A program made the position numbers and the translations under genes. Shown in pieces: positions 36,744 to 44,324 of a DNA stretch of 64,000 bases. Origin of the DNA: Candidatus Pantoea floridensis (GTDB lineage: Bacteria > Pseudomonadota > Gammaproteobacteria > Enterobacterales > Enterobacteriaceae). The notes under the pieces are model-generated. The model was not told the origin of the DNA, did not search any database, and worked only from the letters and a program-made list of their open reading frames with translations. The stretch is from positions 4,278,001 through 4,342,000 of the forward strand of contig NZ_OCMY01000001.1 in the NCBI RefSeq assembly GCF_900215435.1. Direction: 5' to 3'. Each line of letters opens with the position of its first letter. Position 1 is the stretch's first letter.

Positions 36744-39740
36744 ATGTTGGCTCCCCTCATCGATGACAAACAGAAAATCACGCTGATTGAAGATAGCGGT
36801 GTGCAGTTTCTTGATTTCGGTTTGCGTTTGCCTGCGCTACAGGCACGCCGTCAGTTTGTGCGTCAAACGGCCAACGGCCCGCTGCTGCGCCTGAACGTTG
36901 ACGGTAACAGCGGTAAGTTTCTGCTCTATCCGGAAGATGGCGGACCGGCAGAAGTGGTGCGTCCGGAATCGGATATCGCACTGGCCGATTCGCTGGCGCT
37001 GCTGGCCCATCAATGGCTGCCGCTGCCGGTGCTACGCTGCAACAGCGGACGCCGTTTTATTGGTGGACCGGATAACTGGGCGCGGCTGCATCTGGCGCCG
37101 CTCAGCCAGCCCGACGGTGCAGGCAACACGCATCGCATCACCCTTGCGTTCGATACACGTATCGTACCGGAACAGGATGGCGGCGAGCAGCACGGTTTAA
37201 GTAAAGCCGATGCGCAGAACGGCGTCAGTTTCGCCCTTGCGTGGCATAACTATGAGCTGGGCGAATTCCTCGATCATACCTGGGTGGATGGCTGGCTGCG
37301 TGAAACCTTTACTCAGCAAGTGCATGCGCAAGAGTCACGTCGTGAGCAGGAAGTGAATCAGGCACTGCGTGAATTCGAGTATCAGGCGCACTACCTCAAC
37401 CTGTTGGAACTGCTCGGTGAACAGCTTGATTTGGCGGAGATCACCCTGCATGCCGCGTCACACCAAACGCCGGCGGTGAATGTCGATATCATTCTGGATG
37501 TGGGCAACTCGCACACCTGCGGCATTCTGGTGGAAGACCACGCCGAAGAGAGCAACGGCCTGCGCCAAACCTATGAACTGCAGCTGCGCGATCTTTCCGA
37601 GCCGCATCAGGTCTATAACGAACTGTTCGAAAGCCGCCTGGAGTTTGCCGAAACGAAGTTCGGCAAATCTAACTTCTCGCTGGAAAGCGGACGTGAAAAC
37701 GCCTTTATGTGGCCATCGCTGACGCGCGTGGGACGAGAAGCCAGCCGCCTGGCGCTGCTGCGCGCGGGCACCGAAGGCAGTACCGGTTTATCCAGCCCAC
37801 GCCGCTATTTGTGGGATGAAGCACGTTATCTGCCGGGCTGGCGTTTCAACGCCAACGGCAGCAGCGATGAACCACAGGCCACCGCACTGCCGTTCACCCT
37901 CTTGATCAATGATGAAGGTCAACCGCTGCACGCGCTGGCAGAAGATGACCGCTTGCCGGTGTTCTCCGCCAGCTACAGCCGTAGCTCGCTGATGACCTTT
38001 ATGCTGTGCGAACTGCTGGCGCAGGCGATGATGCAGATGAACAGCGTAGCGCAGCGTCAGCGGATGCCGCAAAGCCAGGCGCCACGCCAGCTGCGTCATG
38101 TGATTCTGACGCTGCCTTCCGCCATGCCAAAACCCGAGCGGGAAATTTTCCGTCGTCGCATGCAGGAAGCCATCGCGCTGGTGTGGAAAGCGGAAGGCTG
38201 GCATCCGGCTGAAGATGATTTCTCCGCCGCCAGCCAGACGAAAAGCCTGCGCCCGGTGCCCGATGTGCAAATGGAGTGGGATGAAGCCACCTGCGGTCAA
38301 ATGGTATGGTTGTTCAACGAAACCCAGGTCAACTTTGCCGGTCGCGCCGAAGATTTCTTCAGCAGCATGGCGCGCCCGGATCGTCCGCGTGAAGCCGATG
38401 AGCTGCCGGGCAAAAGCCTGCGCATCGCCTCCATCGATATTGGCGGCGGCACCACTGACCTGGCGATTACCCAATATCGCCTCGACGATGGCCAGGGCAA
38501 CAACGTCAAAATTACCCCGCGCTTATTATTCCGCGAAGGTTTTAAAGTCGCGGGCGATGACATTCTGCTGGATGTGATTCAACTGTGGATTCTGCCGGCG
38601 TTGCAGCAGAGTTTGCAGAAAGCCGGCTTAACGCTGGCCGAACCGCTGATGAACAAATTGTTCGGCCACGACAGCCGCATGGATGGTCAGGCCACGCTGC
38701 GTCAGCAGGTGACGCTGCAGCTGTTTATTCCGCTGGCGCAGGTGGTGCTTGAGCGTTATGAAAACTGGGATCCGCTCGACAGCCACAGCGAAATCAATGC
38801 GCTGTTTGGCGAGCTGGTACCGCAAAAACCGGCAAGCGCGGTGCTGGCGTTTGTGAATGGCGAAATTCAGCGCACGCTCGGTGGCGACAGCCGTTTCGAT
38901 CTGCTCGACGTGCCGCTGGTGGTCAGCATGGCGCAGCTGCACGGCGAATTCCTGCAACATCGTATGGCCATCATCCCAGCGCTGCGCGCCATGTGTGAAG
39001 TGGTGTCGCTTTATCAGTGCGATGTGCTGTTACTCACCGGTCGTCCGTCGCGCTTCCCCGGCATTCAGGCGCTGGTGCGCCATCTGCAGCCGCTGCCGGG
39101 CAGCCGTATTTTGTCGCTGGAGGGCTATCACACCAGCGATTGGTATCCGTTTAACAAACAGGGCCGCATTGATAATCCGAAATCAACCGCGGCGGTGGGC
39201 GCGATGCTGTGCCTGCTGGCGCTCGATCTGCGCCTGAGCAGTTTCTGGTTCCGCGCCGGTGACTTCGAACCTTATTCCACCATCCGCTATCTTGGCGTAC
39301 TGGATGAAACGAGCGCGCTCAGCGACGATAACCTGTGCTACAGCGAGATCGATCTCGACCGCAGCGACTTCGCGCTGGATCGCAAAAGCAGCTTCCGCAT
39401 CCGCGGCAATGTCTGCCTCGGCTTCCGTCAGCTGGAGAACGATCGCTGGCCGGCGTCACCGCTCTATAGTTTAAGCATTGTCGATCCGACGCTGGCGCGT
39501 CAGGTTGCCGGGGAGAGCGTGCTGCGCATTAAACTGGCGGTGCAGCCAGGACCGGATAATTTTGGCCCGGAGCGCTTAGTATTGAGCGATGCCCGCATGG
39601 ATGACGGCACGCGCGTGCCGCTGGAACAACTGAGCCTCAAACTGAACACGCTTTCTGCCACCGGCAACGCGAATGCGCAATATTGGATCGATAGTGGCTC
39701 AATCTGCAAGTTTTCGTTATTAAATCATATAGTTAGGTAA
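36744..39740 (+). CDS. srfB: SrfB-like actin/Hsp70-fold protein, 3' end altered by prophage
   Basis: A 998-residue protein starting 2 bp after srfA. Two phosphate-binding motifs of the actin/Hsp70 ATPase fold are visible: VDIILDVGNSHTCGILVED (about 248-266) and IASIDIGGGTTDLAI (about 562-576). The last dozen codons (ICKFSLLNHIVR) lie in AT-rich DNA unlike the rest, so prophage integration appears to have replaced the native C-terminus. The expected srfC does not follow. Confidence 0.88.
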   Translation: MLAPLIDDKQKITLIEDSGVQFLDFGLRLPALQARRQFVRQTANGPLLRLNVDGNSGKFLLYPEDGGPAEVVRPESDIALADSLALLAHQWLPLPVLRCNSGRRFIGGPDNWARLHLAPLSQPDGAGNTHRITLAFDTRIVPEQDGGEQHGLSKADAQNGVSFALAWHNYELGEFLDHTWVDGWLRETFTQQVHAQESRREQEVNQALREFEYQAHYLNLLELLGEQLDLAEITLHAASHQTPAVNVDIILDVGNSHTCGILVEDHAEESNGLRQTYELQLRDLSEPHQVYNELFESRLEFAETKFGKSNFSLESGRENAFMWPSLTRVGREASRLALLRAGTEGSTGLSSPRRYLWDEARYLPGWRFNANGSSDEPQATALPFTLLINDEGQPLHALAEDDRLPVFSASYSRSSLMTFMLCELLAQAMMQMNSVAQRQRMPQSQAPRQLRHVILTLPSAMPKPEREIFRRRMQEAIALVWKAEGWHPAEDDFSAASQTKSLRPVPDVQMEWDEATCGQMVWLFNETQVNFAGRAEDFFSSMARPDRPREADELPGKSLRIASIDIGGGTTDLAITQYRLDDGQGNNVKITPRLLFREGFKVAGDDILLDVIQLWILPALQQSLQKAGLTLAEPLMNKLFGHDSRMDGQATLRQQVTLQLFIPLAQVVLERYENWDPLDSHSEINALFGELVPQKPASAVLAFVNGEIQRTLGGDSRFDLLDVPLVVSMAQLHGEFLQHRMAIIPALRAMCEVVSLYQCDVLLLTGRPSRFPGIQALVRHLQPLPGSRILSLEGYHTSDWYPFNKQGRIDNPKSTAAVGAMLCLLALDLRLSSFWFRAGDFEPYSTIRYLGVLDETSALSDDNLCYSEIDLDRSDFALDRKSSFRIRGNVCLGFRQLENDRWPASPLYSLSIVDPTLARQVAGESVLRIKLAVQPGPDNFGPERLVLSDARMDDGTRVPLEQLSLKLNTLSATGNANAQYWIDSGSICKFSLLNHIVR

Positions 39741-40008
39741 AATAGCAGCTTATAAAACGCACTACTTTTAACAACAAATCACGACAACTCGCTACATATA
39801 AATCAATGACTTACACCCCTATTTCGAACGATTTTTTTGGATAGGGGTGTGAGGATTGGTTGTTTTTCAATCATTTATTAAGAATGTTCTTAACATCAAC
39901 TAATCCGCTTAGTTGGATAAGTTTTGGTCTCCCTTTCTTTTAGATTTCTACTCGGTCTTAGACTTCTGAGGCTGTTCGGATCAAAAGAAAAACTAGTTTG
40001 GAGGTCAT
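39741..40008. other. Prophage left-end non-coding region
   Basis: 268 bp, AT-rich, between the srfB stop and the IGPS gene. It contains a 10-bp inverted repeat (39813-39850), a smaller GATTG/CAATC hairpin and a possible 19-codon ORF with one Trp codon, but no recognised gene. A GGAGGT ribosome site at its right end serves the IGPS gene. Confidence 0.6.
39813..39850. repeat. Inverted repeat near the prophage end
   Basis: ACACCCCTAT and ATAGGGGTGT are perfect 10-bp arms around an 18-base loop rich in T. It could be a recombinase arm-type site, an operator or a hairpin; the sequence alone does not decide. Confidence 0.7.
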
Positions 40009-40800
40009 ATGTCAAACATTCTTAACCAGATCATCGCCAGTAAGATCTATGAGGTGACGAAAGCTAAACAGAATATCCCTCTTCGAGTTTTAGAGGAAAT
40101 GAGCAAGCTCCATAATTTCCGCGATTTCGAAGGTGCTCTTCGCGCAAAAAATCAATTTGGCAAACCTGGTGTTATCGCAGAGATTAAAAGAGCCAGTCCA
40201 TCAAAAGGAATCATTCGTTCAGACTTCTCACCTCGCCTTATTGCTGAGTCCTATCAAAAAGGCGGAGCGACTTGCCTCTCCGTTTTAACCGACGAACAAT
40301 ATTTTCAAGGAAGTAATTTCCATATGACTGAGGCGCGAGATTGGTGTTCTATTCCAATCTTGCGCAAAGACTTTATGATCGATCCTTACCAGGTTTATGA
40401 AGCGCGTGCGATGGGCGCTGATTGCATTTTATTGATCGTTGCCGCCTTAACTGACTCTCATATGAAAGAAATGGAATCGGTGGCATTAAGTCTCAATATG
40501 TCTGTCTTGATTGAGACTCACAATCAGGAGGAAATTGAACGTGCGTTAAAATTAGAGTCTCGCTTAATTGGTATTAATAATCGCGACCTTACGACTTTCT
40601 ATACCACAATTAACACGACTCTCAATCTCTGTAAGCTTATCCCTGAGGAATATGTGATAGTTACAGAGTCGGGGATTCATTCTCGCGATGATATTGCTAC
40701 TTTGCGAGAGGCAAACATTCAGAATTTCTTAGTTGGTGAAGCGTTCATGCGAGCTGATGAACCTGGTGATAAGCTCAAGGAATTATTTTCACCGAACTAG
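40009..40800 (+). CDS. Monofunctional indole-3-glycerol-phosphate synthase (prophage cargo)
   Basis: A 263-residue TIM-barrel enzyme that makes indole-3-glycerol phosphate in tryptophan synthesis. All expected catalytic residues are visible: Glu58 and Lys60 (AEIKRASPS), Lys120 (LRKDF), Glu169 (LIETH), Asn190 (GINNRDL), Glu220-Ser221 (VTESG). The host family normally carries a fused TrpC-TrpF in a trp operon; this copy lacks the TrpF half, has no trp neighbours and uses AT-rich codons. A strong GGAGGT site precedes ATG and a terminator follows. It looks like a working cargo enzyme. Confidence 0.93.
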   Translation: MSNILNQIIASKIYEVTKAKQNIPLRVLEEMSKLHNFRDFEGALRAKNQFGKPGVIAEIKRASPSKGIIRSDFSPRLIAESYQKGGATCLSVLTDEQYFQGSNFHMTEARDWCSIPILRKDFMIDPYQVYEARAMGADCILLIVAALTDSHMKEMESVALSLNMSVLIETHNQEEIERALKLESRLIGINNRDLTTFYTTINTTLNLCKLIPEEYVIVTESGIHSRDDIATLREANIQNFLVGEAFMRADEPGDKLKELFSPN

Positions 40801-40805
40801 CATGA

Positions 40806-40836
40806 CAAAAAAGGCGCTCAATGAGCGCCTTTATCG
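40806..40836. terminator. Terminator after the IGPS gene
   Basis: AAAGGCGCTCA and TGAGCGCCTTT form a stem with A's and T's on the two sides; bidirectional, also ending the convergent gene. Confidence 0.85.
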
Positions 40837-40851
40837 TTCTCTGTCACTCTC

Positions 40852-41229
40852 TTAGAGGATGACTTTCAAAAGCTGGGCTGAATGTTCGAGAACCGCCCTT
40901 TTCTCTGGAGAATCGCTCTCAGCGCGTCTCAGATACTTAAACCCAATATCCACGGCAAGCGCTGCCAAATCGCGGCGAAGCTTAATCGTGCGGAACATCG
41001 AATAGACCTCTTCTGAGGCGCTTTCATAATCGGACTGAAACGCGCTCTCAAGATGATTTTTTGCCTGGAGCACAAAATCATAGTTCCTTATGAGATCTTC
41101 AGTTGAAAGAATCAGGCTGATTGCGATTCTCAGATCTTTTGTTGTTGGTGTCTTTCCGATAGCCGAGATTAAGGAAAGGAGAGCGATGGTGACATAAGCG
41201 AATTTCTGAGCGTCAGAACGAGTTTTCAT
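40852..41229 (-). CDS. Unknown helical protein, 125 aa
   Basis: No family recognised. The product is mostly helical and has one moderately hydrophobic stretch near its N-terminus (FAYVTIALLSLISAI). The start at 41229 is chosen because upstream codons run through the AraC gene's terminator; a clear ribosome site is lacking. It lies downstream of the AraC-type gene on the same strand. Confidence 0.6.
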   Translation of the reverse strand: MKTRSDAQKFAYVTIALLSLISAIGKTPTTKDLRIAISLILSTEDLIRNYDFVLQAKNHLESAFQSDYESASEEVYSMFRTIKLRRDLAALAVDIGFKYLRRAESDSPEKRAVLEHSAQLLKVIL

Positions 41230-41272
41230 GAGGATTTGGGTCAGATGAATGGTGTCTTTAAAGGGAGGAAGA

Positions 41273-41294
41273 AAAGCGCTCTGAGAGCGCTTTA
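41273..41294 (-). terminator. Terminator after the AraC-type gene
   Basis: AAAGCGCTC and GAGCGCTTT pair, with TTTTCTT following on the minus strand. Confidence 0.7.
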
Positions 41295-41300
41295 GAGACA

Positions 41301-41795
41301 TTACGCGCTAAGACGAGAAAGGTCAGGCGTATGCGGACGATTTCGGTTGAACTTGCGAGGCTCTTTTGTGAATAGCTCACAGTGAGGACATGAAGTCTTG
41401 CCATTCAACAACAGGATTTCTTTCATCTTCTGGCTGAGATAGCTCGGATCGCGTTTTACCCGAGAACGAAATTCGGACGGCGTACAGCCACAGTAACGGC
41501 GAAACAACCGCGCTAACGATTGTTGGCTTGAGAAGCCGTTGTCATAGCAGATGTGCGTGATCCGATTGCGCGAATTCGCTAGAGAAGTTGCCACGTTCAG
41601 GACGCGTGACATACGAATGTATTCGGAAAGCGTGTAACCCGTTATCTGACGGAATAACCGTTGAAAATGCCAATGCGTGTAACCGCTGAACTTTGTCACA
41701 TCTGAAGCCTGAATTTCAGTTTTGATGTTGTCATTAATCCAACGAGTCATTTCGATTACAGTTAGTACACGCACGTTATAATTAAGACTGTCCAC
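41301..41795 (-). CDS. MarA/SoxS-size AraC-family regulator in prophage
   Basis: A 164-residue protein made almost only of the two-HTH AraC DNA-binding unit (ASDVTKFSGYTHWHFQRLFRQITG and ITHICYDNGFSSQQSLARLFRRYCG), with no sensor domain, like MarA, SoxS and RamA. A C-terminal tail of about 45 residues adds a CPHC motif that might bind metal or sense redox. Such short regulators can act on host stress genes. Its targets are unknown. Confidence 0.85.
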   Translation of the reverse strand: MDSLNYNVRVLTVIEMTRWINDNIKTEIQASDVTKFSGYTHWHFQRLFRQITGYTLSEYIRMSRVLNVATSLANSRNRITHICYDNGFSSQQSLARLFRRYCGCTPSEFRSRVKRDPSYLSQKMKEILLLNGKTSCPHCELFTKEPRKFNRNRPHTPDLSRLSA

Positions 41796-41975
41796 TTTGT
41801 CACCTCGTTTATTTGGTTTGGTCCCTGAACATTGAAATCAAATACAACTTTTAATTATTCTCGACAGCAATGAATATACGAAAAAAAGAAATTCGCATTG
41901 CTTGTGATTTTGCAATCGTTCAGCCGTGGTAAAACAAATAACCAACATTCTCATACACTTAAGGAATACCCATAA

Positions 41976-42473
41976 ATGATAAGGTTATTTGGACTGCTGC
42001 TTTCTATCGCCGGAGTCGTATTTCTGGCAGAACATTTTCTTTTGACGAAACAATCTTTCGCAACTGATGCAGATCTCAGTACGATTCACGAAGATATTAA
42101 TAATTTAATAACGGTTGTTGCTGAATGTTTCGTTATTTTGTTTGGACTTGTCCTTTTTGCTGGCAATTTCAAAGAAAAAAAAGTGATAGAATCTGTTATA
42201 AAACGAACACATACGATGACTGAAATCGTTGTTTCAAATCTTGTGAAAGAAACAACAGCAGGATCGTTTGAGCTTGATGACTCCGCTCTAATGGAGCTGG
42301 CATTGTCTTATCAGTCAGAGTGTCCACACAGAAATGTTAATGACATAATCAATCTGAAAAGCCTCGAAATCAGCTCGATTATTGAACTTTTGCCCTCGGA
42401 GGTCAGAGACAAGTTCGAACCACTCCTAAAAGCACAACTAAGGAAAATCGATGAAACAGCTCTCGACGAATGA
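41976..42473 (+). CDS. Unknown two-helix membrane protein
   Basis: A 165-residue protein with membrane segments at about residues 3-20 and 45-63 and a soluble helical C-terminal half of about 95 residues. No known family. It is one of only two plus-strand genes in the prophage part of the window and is divergent from the AraC-type gene. A plus-strand terminator about 170 bp downstream supports an independent unit, that is, lysogenic cargo. Confidence 0.65.
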   Translation: MIRLFGLLLSIAGVVFLAEHFLLTKQSFATDADLSTIHEDINNLITVVAECFVILFGLVLFAGNFKEKKVIESVIKRTHTMTEIVVSNLVKETTAGSFELDDSALMELALSYQSECPHRNVNDIINLKSLEISSIIELLPSEVRDKFEPLLKAQLRKIDETALDE

Positions 42474-43020
42474 AATCTCTTCGTCGTCGAAATGATACAT
42501 AGGTAAAAATTCCGCTCAGATTGATCCTTCGTAAAAGTATCGATAAGTAATAATTCGAACGCAGGAAGTCACAACACATCGCGTTAAACTGTTGTGAAGA
42601 CGTCTGAGGAAAAACCTGTAACTTCTTTTGCTGTGTGTATTTGGCCGGGGGAAATTCCGGCCTTTTTTTTGTGTCACGTTCACGCAGAACATGCATAGAA
42701 ACGAATTCAATTTCATCGAATAAAGACACGACACACTCAGGTTCCGAGATCACAATGTCTGATTTAACAAGTTCAATCCCCTCAACACTCTGAGACGGCA
42801 ATTCACTCCATTCATCGAACCAGCGAACAAACTTAGCTTCGTTGATTGAAAGCTTTTGGCTTCCTGTTACATGACGAGACAACGTAAACAAACCATAACC
42901 GCGAACCGATAAGACGATTTCAACATGAGAACCACGCTGAATCGTCTTGACCTCAGTATTCGTCATGACGATTTCTGATTGGTTTTCCTCAAGAAGCTGG
43001 AAAAATTCTGACTTGATCAT
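42403..43020 (-). CDS. Unknown protein with promoter and operator repeats
   Basis: A 205-residue frame, no family recognised. Its N-terminal 130 residues look like a soluble alpha/beta protein. The rest runs antisense through a plus-strand terminator and over the last 71 bp of the convergent membrane-protein gene, and its composition is odd, so the true end is uncertain. An 8-A run at 42663-42670 could allow slippage to a frame that stops soon after. The promoter has a 14-bp direct repeat. Confidence 0.55.
   Translation of the reverse strand: MIKSEFFQLLEENQSEIVMTNTEVKTIQRGSHVEIVLSVRGYGLFTLSRHVTGSQKLSINEAKFVRWFDEWSELPSQSVEGIELVKSDIVISEPECVVSLFDEIEFVSMHVLRERDTKKRPEFPPAKYTQQKKLQVFPQTSSQQFNAMCCDFLRSNYYLSILLRRINLSGIFTYVSFRRRRDFIRRELFHRFSLVVLLGVVRTCL
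42643..42670 (+). terminator. Plus-strand terminator
   Basis: GGCCGG and CCGGCC pair, then eight T's. It probably ends the transcript of the 41976-42473 gene. Confidence 0.85.
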
Positions 43021-43030
43021 TCTTTAGCCC

Positions 43031-43093
43031 TGTAAACATTTTTGTTACCTAAGGCCATGTTATAGAAGGATTTATTGCTTGTAAACATTTTTG
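43031..43093 (-). promoter_or_regulatory. Promoter with 14-bp direct repeats
   Basis: CAAAAATGTTTACA occurs twice (43031-43044 and 43080-43093, minus strand). The upstream copy ends in TTTACA, which fits a -35 box with TAACAT as -10 after 17 bases. The second copy lies downstream of the likely start point, a classic repressor layout. Confidence 0.6.
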
Positions 43094-43265
43094 ATGACAA
43101 GATTTCGAAGGGATGATTAGGCAGGCTTAGAAAAGGGAAACGAGAGGAAGTAAGCTCATTTTGATACGCATGAAAACGCATTAAAGATAAAAATATGCGC
43201 CTGTCGTTTGCAGCGGCGGAATCCACCTCTGTTTATTTTGAGTTCCCTCACCTTCCTTGACTCTT

Positions 43266-43299
43266 ACGGCTTCACCATCATCGATGAAGCCGTTTTTTT
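43266..43299 (+). terminator. Plus-strand terminator without an obvious gene
   Basis: ACGGCTTCA and TGAAGCCGT form a perfect 9-bp stem followed by seven T's. The only plus-strand ORF just upstream is 21 codons (43195-43260), so a short RNA or peptide may end here. Confidence 0.75.
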
Positions 43300-43471
43300 A
43301 TCCAGTTATAAATCTGTAACCAACCCATCCTAACCAGCCGCAATAAAGCCAGATAGCGCCAACCGTTACTTGATCTAACTTTCGCGAAAACCTGTTGACG
43401 TTGACCCATGCAAGCCAAAGTGGAAAGTGATAGAGAATAATCGTAATGAATAAAGCAAGAATAATTTTCAT
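43298..43471 (-). CDS. Small membrane protein, 57 aa
   Basis: Starts MKIILALFITIILYH and contains a second hydrophobic stretch (GAIWLYCGWLGWVGY), giving two probable membrane helices with a basic loop between. It lies just downstream of the 43553-44155 gene on the same strand. No family recognised; too short for common gene finders. Confidence 0.5.
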   Translation of the reverse strand: MKIILALFITIILYHFPLWLAWVNVNRFSRKLDQVTVGAIWLYCGWLGWVGYRFITG

Positions 43472-43552
43472 ATTATTGGTATAGAAAAAATTGAAAACTG
43501 CTTCCCTGCACTTTTTCCTGTGTTCACTGTAATCAGTATGCGATTTCAGCCA

Positions 43553-44155
43553 TTAGGGTTTATCTTTTGCGATCAGGATGACCGAAGGATCATTAATATC
43601 CTCAGAAGATTTAAAAATGAACTCACTCCATTCCATCTGAAATTCTAACCAGTTGGGGATCTTAATGACTGAGTTTCCATCAGAACGATAAATGCTCACA
43701 TCAGGACGCGTAAACGAGGCTAAAAGCCGTCCTTCCCAAAAATGAGCACTGCAAAGCGTCATTGGGCCAATCGTGATCGCAATGTTATATTCGTTGAGAA
43801 AGTAATCAAAAAACTTGTTTGCTAAGAAATGGAATGCATCTCGATGATTTGGGATCATCGAACTCCAGACAAGACATTGTGTTAATTTTTTTGAGAGCGA
43901 AGGATGTTTATTGAACAGAGGGGAGATTGATTGAGGGGCGTCAAAAAGACGAATATAGAAAAGAGTTTTAGGATCTGGTTCTTTTGAAAGAACTCGATAC
44001 TCATTACAGTAAACAGATTTTACAAGTCTGAATGGCTCAGGGATAAAGAAACCAGGAAGAGAACACTCCTCTCCCGCATAACTCATAAATGTCTTTGTGG
44101 TGTGAATGTTGTGACTTTCTTCGTTAAGTTGAACAGTGATTTGCGAATATTGCAT
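43553..44155 (-). CDS. Unknown phage protein downstream of the tail fibre
   Basis: A 200-residue soluble protein. ATG 44155 is preferred to an upstream GTG because of its spacing from a GCAGGG sequence. No motif recognised; it contains KTFMSYAGEECSLPGFF near the start and is rich in aromatic residues. Position right after the side-fibre gene and its terminator suggests either a fibre-assembly factor or lysogenic cargo. Confidence 0.6.
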   Translation of the reverse strand: MQYSQITVQLNEESHNIHTTKTFMSYAGEECSLPGFFIPEPFRLVKSVYCNEYRVLSKEPDPKTLFYIRLFDAPQSISPLFNKHPSLSKKLTQCLVWSSMIPNHRDAFHFLANKFFDYFLNEYNIAITIGPMTLCSAHFWEGRLLASFTRPDVSIYRSDGNSVIKIPNWLEFQMEWSEFIFKSSEDINDPSVILIAKDKP

Positions 44156-44287
44156 TGTGAATAACCCTGCTTTTATTGGAATATTCACAACATTCTAAGA
44201 ACCTTATCAAAACTCAACTCCCAATCTATGCGAATTTTGGTGAATTTCTGTTGTCTGAATCTTTCATTTTTGAATGTCGGTCTTTGT

Positions 44288-44311
44288 CAAAAAGCCCGCT
44301 TTTGATTGCGG
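44288..44311 (-). terminator. Terminator after the side-fibre gene
   Basis: AGCCCGC and GCGGGCT pair; TTTTT follows on the minus strand. Confidence 0.85.
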
Positions 44312-44324
44312 GCTGATAAAGGAT

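Noticed and set aside
39813..39850. Inverted repeat as a rho-independent terminator for srfB
   Set aside because: The T-run lies in the loop and not after the stem, so it does not have terminator form.
39889..39948. A 19-codon ORF with one Trp codon ahead of the IGPS gene, as a trp-type leader peptide
   Set aside because: Only one Trp codon, weak ribosome site, and no terminator/antiterminator pair visible before the IGPS start.
40009..40800. The IGPS gene as the host's own trpC
   Set aside because: No TrpF domain, no trp genes around it, AT-rich codon use and a place inside the prophage.
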